From Malurus cyaneus samueli (Eukaryota; Chordata; Aves; Passeriformes; Maluridae): a stretch of DNA of 64,000 nt. The stretch is from the NCBI GenBank assembly GCA_009741485.1, contig CM019214.1, positions 6,736,419 through 6,800,418 on the forward strand, given 5' to 3'. The notes below the pieces were generated by a model. It worked only from the letters and a program-made list of their open reading frames with translations, was not told where the DNA came from and did no database searches. Shown piece by piece: positions 35,972 through 49,300 of the stretch (position 1 is its first letter; every line of letters starts with the position of its first letter). A program made the position numbers and the translations under genes.

Positions 35972-36023
35972 ACAGATGTATTCATTGTCCAGTAATAACA
36001 GATGTATTCATTGTCCAGTAATA
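35972..36023. repeat. Perfect 26-bp tandem duplication
   Basis: The 26-bp unit beginning ACAGATGTATTC is repeated exactly and without spacer (35972-35997 and 35998-36023). The absence of mutations suggests it is recent, polymorphic, or an assembly error. Confidence 0.95.
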
Positions 36024-36178
36024 CCCTATAGGAGATGAAGATAGATTTTATTGTTACTGCAGAGGTCTATTGATGGAGCTGGAGAACTAGTACTTATTTG
36101 CTTTTTTAATTTTAATTCAATAAGAGAAGTGCAACAGCAAGGAGGTAATATATATTTTATAGATATAATTTTTTTTAA

Positions 36179-36206
36179 TTTTTTTTTTTTTTTTTTTTTT
36201 TTTTTT
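36179..36206. repeat. Poly(T) run of 28
   Basis: Uninterrupted T-run followed by a GTTGTTGTT-type patch. Confidence 0.95.
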
Positions 36207-37080
36207 GTTGTGTTTGTTGTTGTTACAGGAATCACTCACTTTCTTAATATAATCCTGGCAAGCACAGCAGTAAGGGGACAATGTGATTGACCATTCTTGC
36301 ATCTGAATACTGTACAGTTCCTATATACCATGAATGTGCAGCTATGAAAGCAGCTTTTTGCTTTTAGATGCTGTTCAGGCTTTGTACATTCTCCTTATCA
36401 TCAGAAATAGATCTGAAGGATGCACCATAATCAGCATGTACTTTTAACCTTGTAGAACAAGGCTACTTAAATGATTTCTAGATGGAAGAAGAGCAGTATA
36501 ATTGGACTGAGTTTTCACATAAATCACTTCCAGCAGGAAATGTAGCTCTCTTATTGATAACATACAGAAGGCTTATTACTGAAAAATGTTGGTGAAAAAA
36601 ATTAATTATTCCCAAGTATGTGTACAGAGACATACCAATAGGCATAGATTTAGGAATAATTCTATTTGCCTTCAAAGTTACTTGTTCAATGCTCACAGGA
36701 AATTGTTATGATCCTTTTTAAGCATCTTCATGATAATTATCATATTAAAAGGCATACTCCATCAAAAACATTCTTCTGAGTGTATTTTGTATTTTCCAGA
36801 GCATGATGTAAATTTACACACACACATACAGATAAATGTATCTGTTTATGAAAATGCAAGCATTTTTTATAATCAATTGTGCTAGTATAAAAAGAAATCG
36901 ATTTTTTTTTTTAAATAGCAAATTCTATCTAAACTAAATGGAACAGAAGAAAAATGCAATCAACAATGTAATATATATCTTGTCAAAATCATCTTCATGG
37001 CCATTTCCAGGGCTGGGTGTCATAGTTTGTGTTGTCCTGAAGAGCCAGCACAAGGAACAGGTATGGCCCACCGTTACAAT
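36207..37080. other. Unique AT-rich noncoding DNA
   Basis: Nothing recognised apart from a short (CA)n patch near 36816-36828 and a T-run at 36902-36912. Confidence 0.5.
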
Positions 37081-37420
37081 ATCAATATAATACAATAATA
37101 ATTATCTATAGATAATAGATAATAGGTAATAGATAATAGATAATAGATAATAATAGATAAATAGATAATAGATAATAGATAATAGATAATAGTATAATAG
37201 ATGAATAGATAATAGATAATAATAATAGATAATAGTAGATAATAGATAATAGATAATAGATAATATAGATAATAATTAATAGGATAATGATAATGTAAGT
37301 GATAAAATGGTAGATAATATAATAGATAATAAAGAAATATAATAGATGAAATAGATAAATAGATAGATAGATAATAGATAATAGATAATAGATAATAGAT
37401 AATATAATATATAATAGAGA
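37081..37420. repeat. Compound TAGA / TAATAGA microsatellite
   Basis: About 340 bp built from ATAGATAAT, TAGA and TAATAG units with occasional interruptions. The long minus-strand open frame across it (Ile/Tyr/Leu-rich) is a repeat artefact. It is likely to vary in length between individuals and to be error-prone in assembly. Confidence 0.97.
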
Positions 37421-39165
37421 GGGAGGATGATTCTTGGCAGTAATCCTCTGCCTAATGTGGCACAGGATGCTATTTGCCCTCACTGCTGCAAGAACACATC
37501 ACTGGCTCATGGTCAACGTGGTGTTGAAGAATATCAGATGCAGAAGAATTGGAATGCCTCTTTGTTCAAGTTCTCCTAGTTCTTACTGGCCAATTTTTCC
37601 AGCATGTTGAAGCTCCTCTGTATTGAAAGACAACCATCTGGTGCATCAGCTAAATCTAATTTTGTAACATCTGCAAATTATTCTTTAAATTTTAAAGGTA
37701 GAAGCTACTAAACCTATGTTTTTATAATTTATCATACAAATCTTCATCTTGCATTCACTTTGAGTAGTATTATGGAATAAAAGACCTCCAATAAATTAGT
37801 TACATTACTTGGTGAAAAAAAAAAAAGGGTCTTATTCATTATGCACAAAGGTTTCAGAATCTGACTGTACATAATTCATTCTCAAAGTGCTTTCAGATAC
37901 TGGATGTGCAGTTTATTTCCACCTCTCCTCTACAGTCATTTATTTGACAATTAATAATGTGTTTTATTCTAAACTGAAATTGATATCACAAGAAGTGAAC
38001 ATTGTGTGAAGGTTCCACTTAGAAAGATAAAACTTTGGGGCAGTTTGGGTGTGCTTACCCTGTTTTGGAGAAGAAAGTGAATAGTATAAACGTGTGACTC
38101 TCCTTGACACTAAACAATGCCAGGGAACAGCCTTGGCCACATTTAGTTTTGCAGCATAAATGACCCAGCCAAGGAGCAGGAATCCCATTTTAGTGAGCAC
38201 CAACATAGGCACAATTCCAGTGTCCTCACTGCCCACATCAGAACAGCCCTAATATTTAAAGATATGGATAAATTTGTTTTTGGACAGCTCCAGGTTTAAA
38301 TATCACTGTATGTAAAACCTGGAGATGTGTTCAAGGGGGCTTCAAGCTTCTAGAGATTTGAGAACTAGATATTAAATTAAGCAGTAATTGTGCAGTAATT
38401 AATTTGCAGCAATTAATACAATCAGGCAAATAAATAAATGGATTTATGTTTCTGTTACTGCGTGAAATACATTTTATTACCGCTTTTCAGTATTTTTTCC
38501 CCTTTGTCTATCCTTTGTTTTCATTTTTTTTTCCTTCAAAAGGCCTTTATACTTAACAAAAAATCCAATTCTTATAACAGAAATTATCTGATAGGAATTC
38601 AAATTCCAACTTGGGAACTCCTATCCCAGTTTTGAAATGTGGTAAAATGAAGGACTCCCCAGATCCTACTTCCTGTCAGGAAAGGCTCTTTTTTTTGCTT
38701 TTTTTTCCCCAGAACTAAGCCCTGTGGATTTAGCCACAATTAAACAAGCTTAGAAGTTTTCCTCACACACATAAATTTATGCATAAACTTTTCTTTATAT
38801 ATAAATGAACACATAACACACACACACTGCATTGAAGAGAGGAATTGAAGATAAAGGAGTTATTTTTCCATTAGAAAGCATTTCAGTCACTATCCAAGAC
38901 AATAAAAAGAGAATTTACATTCTATAAAACCCATAAAAGACTGAGCATGTTATTACTAAAGAAATCACATGCTTGATTTTCCATAGACAGTTTCAAGGAA
39001 TGCTAACGATACAAATATGACAAAAAACACCAGGTGATACATGCACTTCTTTAATTATGGAAGCATTTCTAAGATAAATATTAAAATTATTCATCCCTAA
39101 ATATATTGACTCTATATAATACTCTTCCAGGGCTCTGATTCACCTAGAGTTGTGAACCAAAATCT
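37421..39165. other. Unique AT-rich noncoding DNA
   Basis: No gene or repeat family was recognised; short A- and T-runs only. Confidence 0.5.
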
Positions 39166-39214
39166 AACAGCTGAAGATGTTTTTGTTTTTACCTGAACAG
39201 CTGAAGATGTTTTT
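39166..39214. repeat. Short direct repeat, 30-bp period
   Basis: AACAGCTGAAGATGTTTTT occurs exactly at 39166-39184 and 39196-39214. Confidence 0.85.
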
Positions 39215-39329
39215 CATGCTCCTGCTCTGCTCTGGCTGCTGCTTTTCAGAGTGACATCCTTAAAGAGCGCTTGCAGAAGACCCTGACCACCACTTTTTTA
39301 CCTGCTGAGTTAAATAAATCCGAAAATCA

Positions 39330-39545
39330 TGCCTAGGAGCAGGATTTGGGGTGGCTCCAGCACTGGCCAGGCAGCTCCTGCACCTGAGAGCATCAGGAGC
39401 ATCTGTCCATCACATTCCAGAGGATCCAAGTGACACCTCAGGGACAAGGCTGGAGATGGTCCCTGCTGTGCCATCGCAGGGACAGGGGCTGCTGTGGGGT
39501 CCTGGGCTGTGGGGTAAGTGGATGAAAACCCAGAGAACCCCCTAG
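39330..39545 (+). other. GC-rich islet with consensus donor site
   Basis: A roughly 200-bp GC-rich island in AT-rich surroundings, rich in CCAGG, CAGGG and CTGTGGGG blocks. It ends with GGG|GTAAGT near 39514, a consensus 5' splice site. An open frame of 64 codons crosses it without any recognised domain. It may be an unidentified repeat, a noncoding exon, or an old GC-biased transposon. No acceptor of matching quality was found. Confidence 0.25.
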
Positions 39546-41999
39546 GACCAGCCCAGCTAGAGACCTCAGGTCCTAAATCTTTTCACCTCTCAGGTGAGAG
39601 GAAGTTAAACACTCTGCATAATTTTGTGAATATGGCATTTTGACAGTCATAGAAATGTGTTGATTTATTTTTTTTCCTTTAGAAGGGAGGTGAGCAGAGG
39701 AGGGAACTAAGTTAAGATGAATATTATCTTATTATATTATCTCTTTTCTCATAATACTGAAAATGTTTTTATCTGAACTCTATCGGTTTGAATTGGGGTG
39801 ACCAAAGACTAAAAATTAGTGTTCCCCTTTTCTAGGCAAGCATTCTCAAATCTTTTTTTCTGCACACCGTTTCAAAACAAAGAAGGAAAGAATAGAGAAC
39901 GCCTCACTTTTGTTTTCATGCACAGAGGCTCATGACAGTTCAATTGTTGAAATCCGAGAGGAATGACGGAAAAGGAAATGATGAAAGCTCAGGTGGAAAG
40001 CTGCAAAATGAATGTGTTATGATTTGTATATCAATAATTAGAAACTGAGCAGAGCAGATGACAGAATGGGCATTTGTTAGATGTCAGACAGAGAGGAATG
40101 TTGCTTCTGTGCATTCAAACAAAGGCACCTTTATCTGCTACAGAAAAAGAAAAAAAAGAAGAAGAAAAATAACCACTGTATGCATAACTCTTACTCAGGA
40201 AAATTGTCAGCTGAGGAGGGGATTTGAGGATGCAAATTATGACAGACAGCAGAGGGCCAGGTTATTCACAGTTTGAGGCTTCTTAAATTTGCCTAAGCAG
40301 CAGAGCTTCAGCTGAGACCTCATTTTCACAGTGTGCCTGAGGTTATACTGAATGAGCAGAAATCCTGCACATAATGCATGAAACAGGAAAGCCCAAGGAT
40401 GCCAGGGGAGGCTGATATTCAGAAACAAGGCTATCTTGTGAGAAGGCTTTACCCCAATATTGCTGCACTGCGTTTTAAAGCTTTTGCTAGGGCACAGAAG
40501 CCAAAATAACAGAAAGGAATTAAATATGGCAAGCAACCCCTTGTTTCACCTTTGTTCACAAGTGTTCCATTTTACTTGTAAAATGTAATGAGTGGCTCAG
40601 AAATATAGTTATGATTTTTCCCAATATTTCTTTAAAAAAATTAAAGAAGGCAAAAAACAAATTGGGAAAAATAAATTGGGGAAAGACAGAAGAACAGAGA
40701 GGTAAATGAATGCAAGCTCTGATAGGGAATAACAGTGTGGGAGAAAGGCAAGAGAGAATTTAGGGACAAGATCTGATTATTCTAATTTGTATTAGTCTGT
40801 TTCTGGCCACTCATTATCATTTGGGAAAAAAAAAAGGCAGAATACTACAACAGCAATTTGCTCCTTACTACTAAAGAAACATCTCAAAAGGCAGCTCCAG
40901 CCATCTACAATACACAAGCTGAATGTTGTCTTAAAACTTGTTACAAGTGCAATATTACAAATAGTTGATAAAACATATCATTCAGAAACAACCTAATTTT
41001 TCTCAGATCTAAACTTTTTTATTTTGAATGTCTTGAGTTCAGCTATATTTTTCATTGAACAATGAAGTTTATTTCAGTAACACTATTTTTTTCTGGGTTT
41101 TGAGCTAATATATGAATATAAAAGTTGTAATTATTCCATATCAACGTTATATTTTGGAATGCAATCTTTTTTCTAGGAAAGAAAAATTAAACCCAAATCT
41201 TTTTTTTTGTTATTCTTAAAATTTTTAGGGTGCTCATGGAAATTCAGAGTAGGTGGATAGGGTTAGGAATAATGTATATTAGAGTAGTAAAGTCCCAAAT
41301 AGAAAATAAGAACTCTCTTGCATGCTTTTGGATAAACTTAATTAATTTTTTTTTTCAGACACTCAACAAAAAAAAATTCATATTAGAGATAAATAGTTAC
41401 GTGAAGCCTACGTCAACCATGATATATTAACATGTGTACAAGCATGAATTTTGCATGTTAAATGTGCAAACATTATTTTGGAAGACCAAGTATCAGTGTT
41501 AGTGAGAAAAAGAGTAATGCTGGATAAGAAGAAACGGATTCAAGAATGTGTAAGCCAAAATTTATGGGTGTGAAATTTAAAAAATATGAAGTTAATACTT
41601 CTAAACAAGCAGAAAGTGTATTTATGTATTCATTTATAATTATTTTATTTAATTATAGTTGTAGTCATTTGGACTTCTGTGTGCTTTATAAACAGTAACT
41701 TAAATAAGTTCAGTCACAACACTTTCAGACAATAGGGAAAAGAATTCCTGCAATTTCCTGAGTGTTTAATTAACTCAGCCAATTTCTCCAAAACACTTGT
41801 GGATGCATTGTCAAAAATGGGTTTAGGAATTTTTTCCTAAAAAATTTTTTTCCTTATTTAAAACTTTGCATTTAAAGTCCTAGCTTTTCTATTCTCAGAA
41901 GAACAGTAATTCTGACTACTAATTTTAATGTTACTTTGTATGATTGCTTGAGGTCTGGCCTTGTGCTCCTTCCTTCCTTGCTACAAGCAAGTTTAATCA
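39546..41999. other. Unique AT-rich noncoding DNA
   Basis: No gene or known repeat was recognised. Confidence 0.5.
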
Positions 42000-42670
42000 C
42001 TTAGGTAAATGAACACTAAATAATAATTGCATTTGGTGAAAGCATATTGGGCCAAATTGTAAGCTAATTTCAGCTCTAGGTCCTCTCTGAACTTCATTTT
42101 GGATTTTAACATTGAGCAAAAATGAGTGAAAATGCTAAATGATTTGGCTTTTTTATAGACTTTTGTGAGAATGTCACCAATATTTCCAATTCATGTACAA
42201 CTTTTCCACAGAAGCTTAATCGTTCATAAATTTAAATGTTTGAAGCTTTTTATTAGATACTTCATGCAACTACATTATTCTTAATTAATTTTACTTTGGG
42301 CTGATGTGCCTGCAATTCATCAAAAAAGGAAAATTATTTATTTATTGAATATCCATTAGATTAACAGATATATAGATTTCTCTAACTGGCTTATCTTCAT
42401 GTCTGTGAGGAATGACAATTTTCACATGACTGGTTTAATTGCCATTGTGATGATATTACCATCATATTTCCTATCCAAAATTACATTTTTCCATTTCATT
42501 TTAGTGTCTATTATGATCCCATTATAAGATTGACTGAGAGCTAGTCAATCAAGGGTTAATGAATTATGAAGTGTAAAAAACTTTGAATGCTTGGTAGGTT
42601 TAAGTCTTTCAAATTAAAAGGTTAATTAAGGCTGAAATTAATCACAAGCAATTGGTTTATTTTTTATTAT
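42000..42670. promoter_or_regulatory. Candidate conserved noncoding element cluster
   Basis: This 670-bp stretch is AT-rich but not repetitive. It is dense in TAAT/ATTA cores and balanced blocks such as GAGCTAGTCAATCAAGG, CTGGTTTAATTGCCATTGTG and GGTTAATTAAGGCTG. It is the most enhancer-like stretch in the window by eye. No cross-species comparison was possible. Confidence 0.28.
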
Positions 42671-42981
42671 GCAGTGAATGACTATGTATGAGTAGCCATG
42701 ACTATCTAAAGAATATGATGAGGTCTTTTTTTTTCCATAATATTATGAGTTTATCAAGGGAAATATTCTGGAATCAGTTTAGGATAAGAAGGGCTGACAC
42801 TCTGGTGTCACTTTCAGTACCAACATTGCTTCAGCGAGAGAAATCGACTGACTCAGGTCAGTCACATCCCAACTGTCCTCTGGAAAATCTGGAGCAAGTA
42901 TATTCAACTTCCTACTGATGGAAGGGCAGGATGGCATCCTTTCTGTATGGTGCAGCACTTGGTGGGGACTTTCAACTACTT
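42671..42981. other. Unique noncoding DNA up to the gap
   Basis: Nothing recognised. An open frame at 42688-42918 has no supporting features. Confidence 0.45.
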
Positions 42982-43015
42982 NNNNNNNNNNAAAAAAAAA
43001 AAAAAAAAAAAAAAA
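42982..43015. other. Assembly gap (10 N) abutting a 24-A run
   Basis: Ten N at 42982-42991 run straight into 24 A (42992-43015). The homopolymer probably caused the assembly break. Missing sequence of unknown length cannot be excluded. Confidence 0.97.
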
Positions 43016-45394
43016 GAAATCTCCAGCAATTCTGTTCTTTGAACACTTCTAGAAGTGCTAATGGGATATTTGGGTAATTGGAGATTGTCCTCTTGGCAAA
43101 TACAGATTATTTTGCTTTAATCAACTAATTAAAGACTTTTTTAGAGCAAAATAAAACCTATATTATTTTTAACTCCTCTGTTTGCTTTACCATCTTGAGA
43201 TAATGTTGAATGTCAAAAGCCAGTTTATTTAAGTCAGTTACTTAACATTTTCATTCACTTTACTATGGAGAATAATTTAAAAACTTGCATAGTGATAAAT
43301 ACTAATTGTGCATCTTTATATATCCTATGTTTTCAATGGATATTACATAATATTTGCAATGCATTTTGCCTAATAATTATATTTTATAATATACAATTCC
43401 TTGGTTTTGTAAATTATTACAATTATATATTATATATGTTTTATATTTCAGGCACCAATATGAGTTTATGTGTATTTGTGCATGTATGGACAGTTTCTAC
43501 TGCAAGAAATCTGTACTGAAAAATCATTTGAATCTATCCATTCCTTTAAGTGGAAGTTTTATTCCATAGCAGAATATTTGATAGCGAATCACTGGCTCTA
43601 CTACTCATGGAAGTGTAATATTCTTAATTTTTCTCCTGACACATGTCATAATCTTCAGCTCAAAGTCAAATACATATTTTATCCTTGTGCTTAAGAAAAT
43701 GAGCTGCTGATTTCTGCCAACACACTTTGTATCAGAAAACACAAGCAAAAAGCTCATTAACGTCTTTGCTCCTGCTGCCTCTTAGAAGAGAATTGGAAAT
43801 TACAATGAAAATGGAAAGACAATTTGGCAAAGCTTGCTGTGACTCTTATAGAGGTATGCAATAAATTACTGAAGAAGGAACAATATAGCTCTTCATGTCA
43901 TGTTAAAGTGAGTCTGTCATCTATTCAGCTATGCAAGCAAGTTATGCAACAGAACTGGGGGGCAGCAGGTCTGTGAGATTTCAGAATCATCTCAAGACTG
44001 AAAAAATGAAGGGTTCTCAAAACAAAAAGAACATCATCAAAAGGACACATTTTTATTTCATATAATATTACTCTACTTATTATTCTCAGTAATTATATTA
44101 ATAATAACAATAATTTTATAAATTCCTGTTGATTTAATGAAAATTTTACAGAACGAAATTGTAATAGAAGTCATACTAATTAAAGAAAGGAAGTAGAAGG
44201 AATCAACTTAGAAAACCTGCTCTAAATAGATTTTTGTACTGCATGAATACCTTTAACCATCTCTTTTACCTTGCTGAAATCAGTTGAACTTAAGAATAAA
44301 AATAATCTTTAGCATGTGTTTTATTATGTGTAAATAGCAAAGTATTTTCTGTAACTAGGACTGTGAAATGGTGGTTTAGTTAGATCTTTATTTATAGTAA
44401 TTCTGGGAAGAGACAGGTCATTTGCTTTTGAATATCTTACTCACTGAAATAAAACAATGGCCACAAAGAAAACATTTATGTGAGCAGCTGGTGAAGTGTT
44501 TAGCAACTTTAATTGTTTATCTTGGATGCACATTGCTAAAGATATGGAATGAACTCAAGAAATGGGTGTTCTGATTGAATTCTGAAGTGAAAACTTCAAC
44601 AGTAGTAATACAAACTACACTACATAATAATGAAAAATGGAACCTCCACCACTTCATAGCTTCTAATGTGTGTCTTTAATTATGTATTTACAAAGCATTT
44701 ACCCCAATTTTCTTTCCCTCTTTTATGTTACTATTAAAATATCCATGCTTTGTTTGAATTTAGGTGCTTCCTTACAGACATTGTAAACTCCTGGTTCTAA
44801 GTGACAGGGACATCAATTCTCATATTCTTCCCGCTTAATTTCTGTTGGAAATGAGTGTTGTGTCTTTAAAACTTATCTGCTGAAATGTGGAGGTATTTTT
44901 CCTCATTAAATCCTTGGGAATGTAACTAAATTTCTCTATAAATTTGTTAGAAGCCAGTATGTTAAATATTTAATGAAAATATACTTGAAAACATGCTCTC
45001 AGATTTATTAGCCCTGAACTGGCAGAAAGTTGTCAGATTTGTACTAACAAATATAATAGGAATAGAAAACTAACTTTCTGTGGTTTCTGAAAATATCCAA
45101 TATGTTTCTTAGAAAAATCATATTATGTTACAAAATTATAAATAATTTATTATCAGAGAAAAAAAAATCATTGAAAATCTATATTTTTAAACTCTCACAC
45201 AAGAACATGTCTTTCATTTCAGATTTGCTATGACTCTTTCCTGCTGGCAAAACTGCTAATTAAAAGACTATATCACTTCATGATCTCTCACTAAACTTTT
45301 AGCCACTGTAGACAAACATACCCCAATCAATTCCACTGGGAGTGCATCTATTCCAGTGTTTGGTATTCCATGCAGAAATTGTTAAGTTTCCTCA
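43016..45394. other. Unique AT-rich noncoding DNA
   Basis: No gene or repeat family was recognised. Confidence 0.5.
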
Positions 45395-45500
45395 TGCGCT
45401 GGTTTTGGCTGAGTTATTTGCTGTGTCTCAGCCTGCATGGTGCCACATTTTGGATTTGTGGCCAAACCAGTGCTGATAACACAGCCATGTTCTACTCTAA
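45395..45500 (+). mobile_element. ERVL-type LTR fragment (5' end only)
   Basis: About 105 bp resembling the first part of avian ERVL-type LTRs on the plus strand: TGCGCTGGTTTTGGCTG, a GCATGGTGCC block, TTTTGGATTTGTG and GTGCTGATAACACAG. The polyadenylation and TATA parts are absent. It is a diverged relative of the 60305-60843 element rather than a close copy. Confidence 0.65.
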
Positions 45501-46246
45501 CTTATTTTAGAAAAAGTAGAGTGGTAAATAAATTTAGTCAATCAAATTATTTACCTAGAAACAGAATGAACCTGTGTGGATTGATCTTTCCTTCCATGAG
45601 AGTTATGTTGACTTCTACCAGAAAAGATTATCAAAGAATTGCTCATGGTGGTTTATCTAATCTACCTTCAAGTTTTTACCACCATGACTACTGTATAAAA
45701 TAGAAAAAAATTAGTCACCTAGTATTGTTTATTCTTAATGAGGAAAGAATATTTTGTAGAAACAAAATTATTCATAAATACTTCATGTACTCCATTATTT
45801 TGCTTTTTCCCCCCGAGGAAACTTTGGAAGTAGAAACTTTTCAAACTAATGATAATAATCAAAGCTATATTTATCATTACTAGATCTACAGGAATTATGG
45901 TACCTAGGAATAAAACATCTCCTTTGTCTTCCTGTAAATTGCACATATTTATTTTCCAGTATTCATGAAATTGCTAGTTAACTTCATTTCCATTCTTTGC
46001 ATGTCACCTTTTCTATATGTCTTACAAAATTATTTCCAGTGTTCTGAAGGTTGCATATACTTGTGCTTCTCACTGTTTATGTGATGGTGAGTGTAAGTTT
46101 ACACTCATTAAATGCAATCAATTTTCTCAAATGCTAACAGTCTTCCCATTGACATTGGTTTAGACTCACGATTAACACTCTTCTGCAAAGAAATCATATT
46201 TTTTTATTAATAACTTTTACCCCAATAAAGCATTCATTATATCATA
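45501..46246. other. Unique AT-rich noncoding DNA
   Basis: Nothing recognised. Confidence 0.5.
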
Positions 46247-46357
46247 AGTACCTGTATCTCCCATTTTATATAATCTCATATATTTATATAACCTCAGCAA
46301 GNAGTACCTGTATCTCCCATTTTATATAATCTCATATATTTATATAACCTCAGCAAG
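46247..46357. repeat. 55-bp perfect direct repeat around a single N
   Basis: 46247-46301 and 46303-46357 are identical and separated by one N at 46302. This is the same signature as at 12694 and 50703 and is probably an unmerged contig overlap. Confidence 0.95.
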
Positions 46358-49300
46358 CAGCTGAGATTACACTGAAACTCAAGTGATGAGTATAAATCTT
46401 CTTTTTATCCCCTTTCTCTCTTTTTTTCTCTCCTAATTTCCCCTTCTTGAAATCTGGATAACTTAAAGTTGGATAGTAAGAGTTTGCTAAGTCAGTGTCT
46501 TGCAAAATGTTTAATTTCAATTGAATGCTGCTTTAAAATTTGCCAAGCATCCTTATTTTCAAAAATCTGCCAGTAAAAGTTTGTTTTTTAAAGTCCTGAG
46601 AACATTGCCTCAGGGCATAAAAAGCTTAAGCCCCTTTAAAGAAGGTCATGGAGCGAGCCCAGGGCTTTGCCTCTATATCTTTTATTTAGAAAATAAAAAA
46701 GTGTTATCTTAGCATTTGTAACCTCTGCTGATATTGCATCCAGTAGTACATGAGAACTCATCTTGCAGCAATTTGTTATCAAAACAGGAATAAGTGTTTA
46801 TCTGTTTGAGTTGGAAGGTATCAAATACAAGGATTAGTTAAGAAAGATGACAATAATTTTCCATTTATTTAAAAAATAAACAATCTTGAAACCTTTAGTA
46901 GATTTTTCTCATAAATTTTATACTTTATTTTGAATGCTTGCATCATTTGTGATGCATTCAAAGCTTTGCACTGTTTGTTAGATTAGGAATGTTTTTATCA
47001 ATAATCTGGATTTGGCAAAGACAATACCAGTGTAGAATGGTTGAGAACAAAATTGCCCAAAGGTCAAAAGGAAGCCTTTCCTGTGATATCAATATTTTGG
47101 ACAAGCTACTTCATTATTTGACTTTGTGTTTCAAAAGAATGTGTTTGCAGTTGGGCTTATTCTGCAGCACACATGGAAATGCTTTGCATTCTGATTGTTT
47201 ACCAGTTGTACTCTGTGCATTCTCAAGGTTATTTTTCACTTGCAGGAAATTTGCTCTTTTTCCTGTTCAGCCATCCTCAAATATTCTGAATACTCCCTAA
47301 CAGGACTCCCACACTGAGGATACCATTTATACACAAAATTTGTCCTCCAGAAAGGTTTAAACCAGCTGCATTGTCATTAAATTCAAATAAAAAAAAAATA
47401 AATGACATGGATTTTAATTGTCTTTGCCTCAGAAAAATGGAAGAGTTCTTTCTATTGTGAATATAAATTGTCACCCTCTTAAAATTAATTCATTTGTGTT
47501 TCTCATTACTGCTCTACATTTTCTGTTACAGCAATAAGAACCCTGTGACTCTTCTGCTGCCTTGTGGTTAGAAAATTCTGTTTGAAAGAGTTAGAAAGGG
47601 AAGTTTGGGGTCAAATTAGAGTAGTAAGTTCAGAAAAGATAAAATACTGTTGGTTTTGCAAAGGATGCTGTTTGGCAAACAACCTACCCTTGAGAGTCTC
47701 TTTTATGTACTCTATAATATCTATGCTGAGATCTGTGAAGCATGTTCTCTTTCTAATTTTTTTTTAGCTATGCAGAAAAAATGAGAAGGAAATGAAGCAG
47801 AGAGAAAACCTTGAGGTCTTCCACGTCTTCAATTAAAAGTGTGGCAAGGGAGGCCTCATTTGGTTAAATCAGCAGATTTTTAAATTACCTGTTATTTTTC
47901 TTCATTGTTTATCCATTTAAAGAGATTTTTTTTTTTCAAATTGTAGTTTGTGTGGTAGCATTTGCAACAAATCCTTTTTATAATTAACCCTTCTGGTTAA
48001 TTTGCACAGGCAAGTGTTGCAACAATGGAAGATTATCCGTCCATCTGGCAGGAATATCACCATCAACTCTCATCATATGGCTGTCACATCAGCTCTAGAA
48101 AATGGAAAAACAGACCTTATTCCAGTCTGTAACTAATTCCACTAATATAATCTGATTAGAAGACACAGGCATCTAAATACAGGCAGAAGAAAATCACCCA
48201 GAACACAATGCCTGAGTATCCTCTTAAGTGTGGAAACACCTACGTTAGTGAACCCTACTTTTTTGGGGGAAGCTTTTGGGTATTTTTTTGTTGGGTTGGC
48301 TTTTTGTCTTTTTTTTTTTTTTTTTTTTTAATTGTTTTGAGTGTTTGTTTCTTTTTGTTTTATTTTTGTTTTATTTTATTTTACCTGTACTATATATAAC
48401 AATAGCATCTACTCAATGTCAGTGATGTGTACTTGCATGTACCATACACACCCAAACACACGAAGATGGGTTACTACCAAAAAGGTACTTAATTTTAAGA
48501 TTTAAATTAGACAGATTTAAGTCCATGTTCTTCTTTTCATGAGAAGTGTCCCTTGCCTGACTCCAGTTATCAAAATTCTTAATACTTCATTTTCCTCTGT
48601 TATTAATCCTTTGACTTAATTATAATAATTTAAGCACTGATGTGTCTTATCACACCCCTTACTTGGTTTAACAATGAGTTTTCCTAAACAACTTGCATTT
48701 TTAAAACAGTCCATAAAATTGTCTATAAATTAGATGCAGATGTTAAAATTATTTTTAACAAGAGAATATTTTTTAGGTTAGGTTAGGTCTGTTCTTTCCC
48801 ATGCTCTTGAAGACAAATGGAGCCACTCACATCAACACTAAACTGTTTGCAATTACATCCAGGGCTGATGTATCAGAAGAATTAAGTTGTGGTAATTAAC
48901 TGCAAACATTAAATAGAGATAAAAAGAAAAATAAAAATATTTTCATTTCATGTCTATATTTATATCTATAACAAGGTATGTAATGTTTTATTACTTCTGC
49001 CATTTATGACCACCTTTAAACTATTTCCCTTTTTTAAATTATTACCACTATTTTAAAACATTTCTTTTATTCTACTTCAGTTTAAGTCCCATTGTTTGAA
49101 AAATAGCTGCTCATGACTCATATCAGAGTACAGAACAGACTTTCTAATCTATCTCAATTCATTCAAATGTTTTTTTACCTGCAGGTCAAAAATTGAATTT
49201 CTAGTTACAACAATTGAATTTCTCCCTCTGCAGCTCATAACTTGATATTTGAATTCATCATTACAGAGCTTCAAACAGCCATCTTCATTGGCTGAGGATA

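Noticed and set aside
37106..37483. 125-codon Ile/Tyr/Leu-rich minus-strand frame resembling a membrane protein
   Set aside because: It is a translation of the TAGA/TAATAGA microsatellite.
48776..48789. GGTTAGGTTAGGT, telomere-like
   Set aside because: Only two or three units and not the vertebrate TTAGGG sequence.
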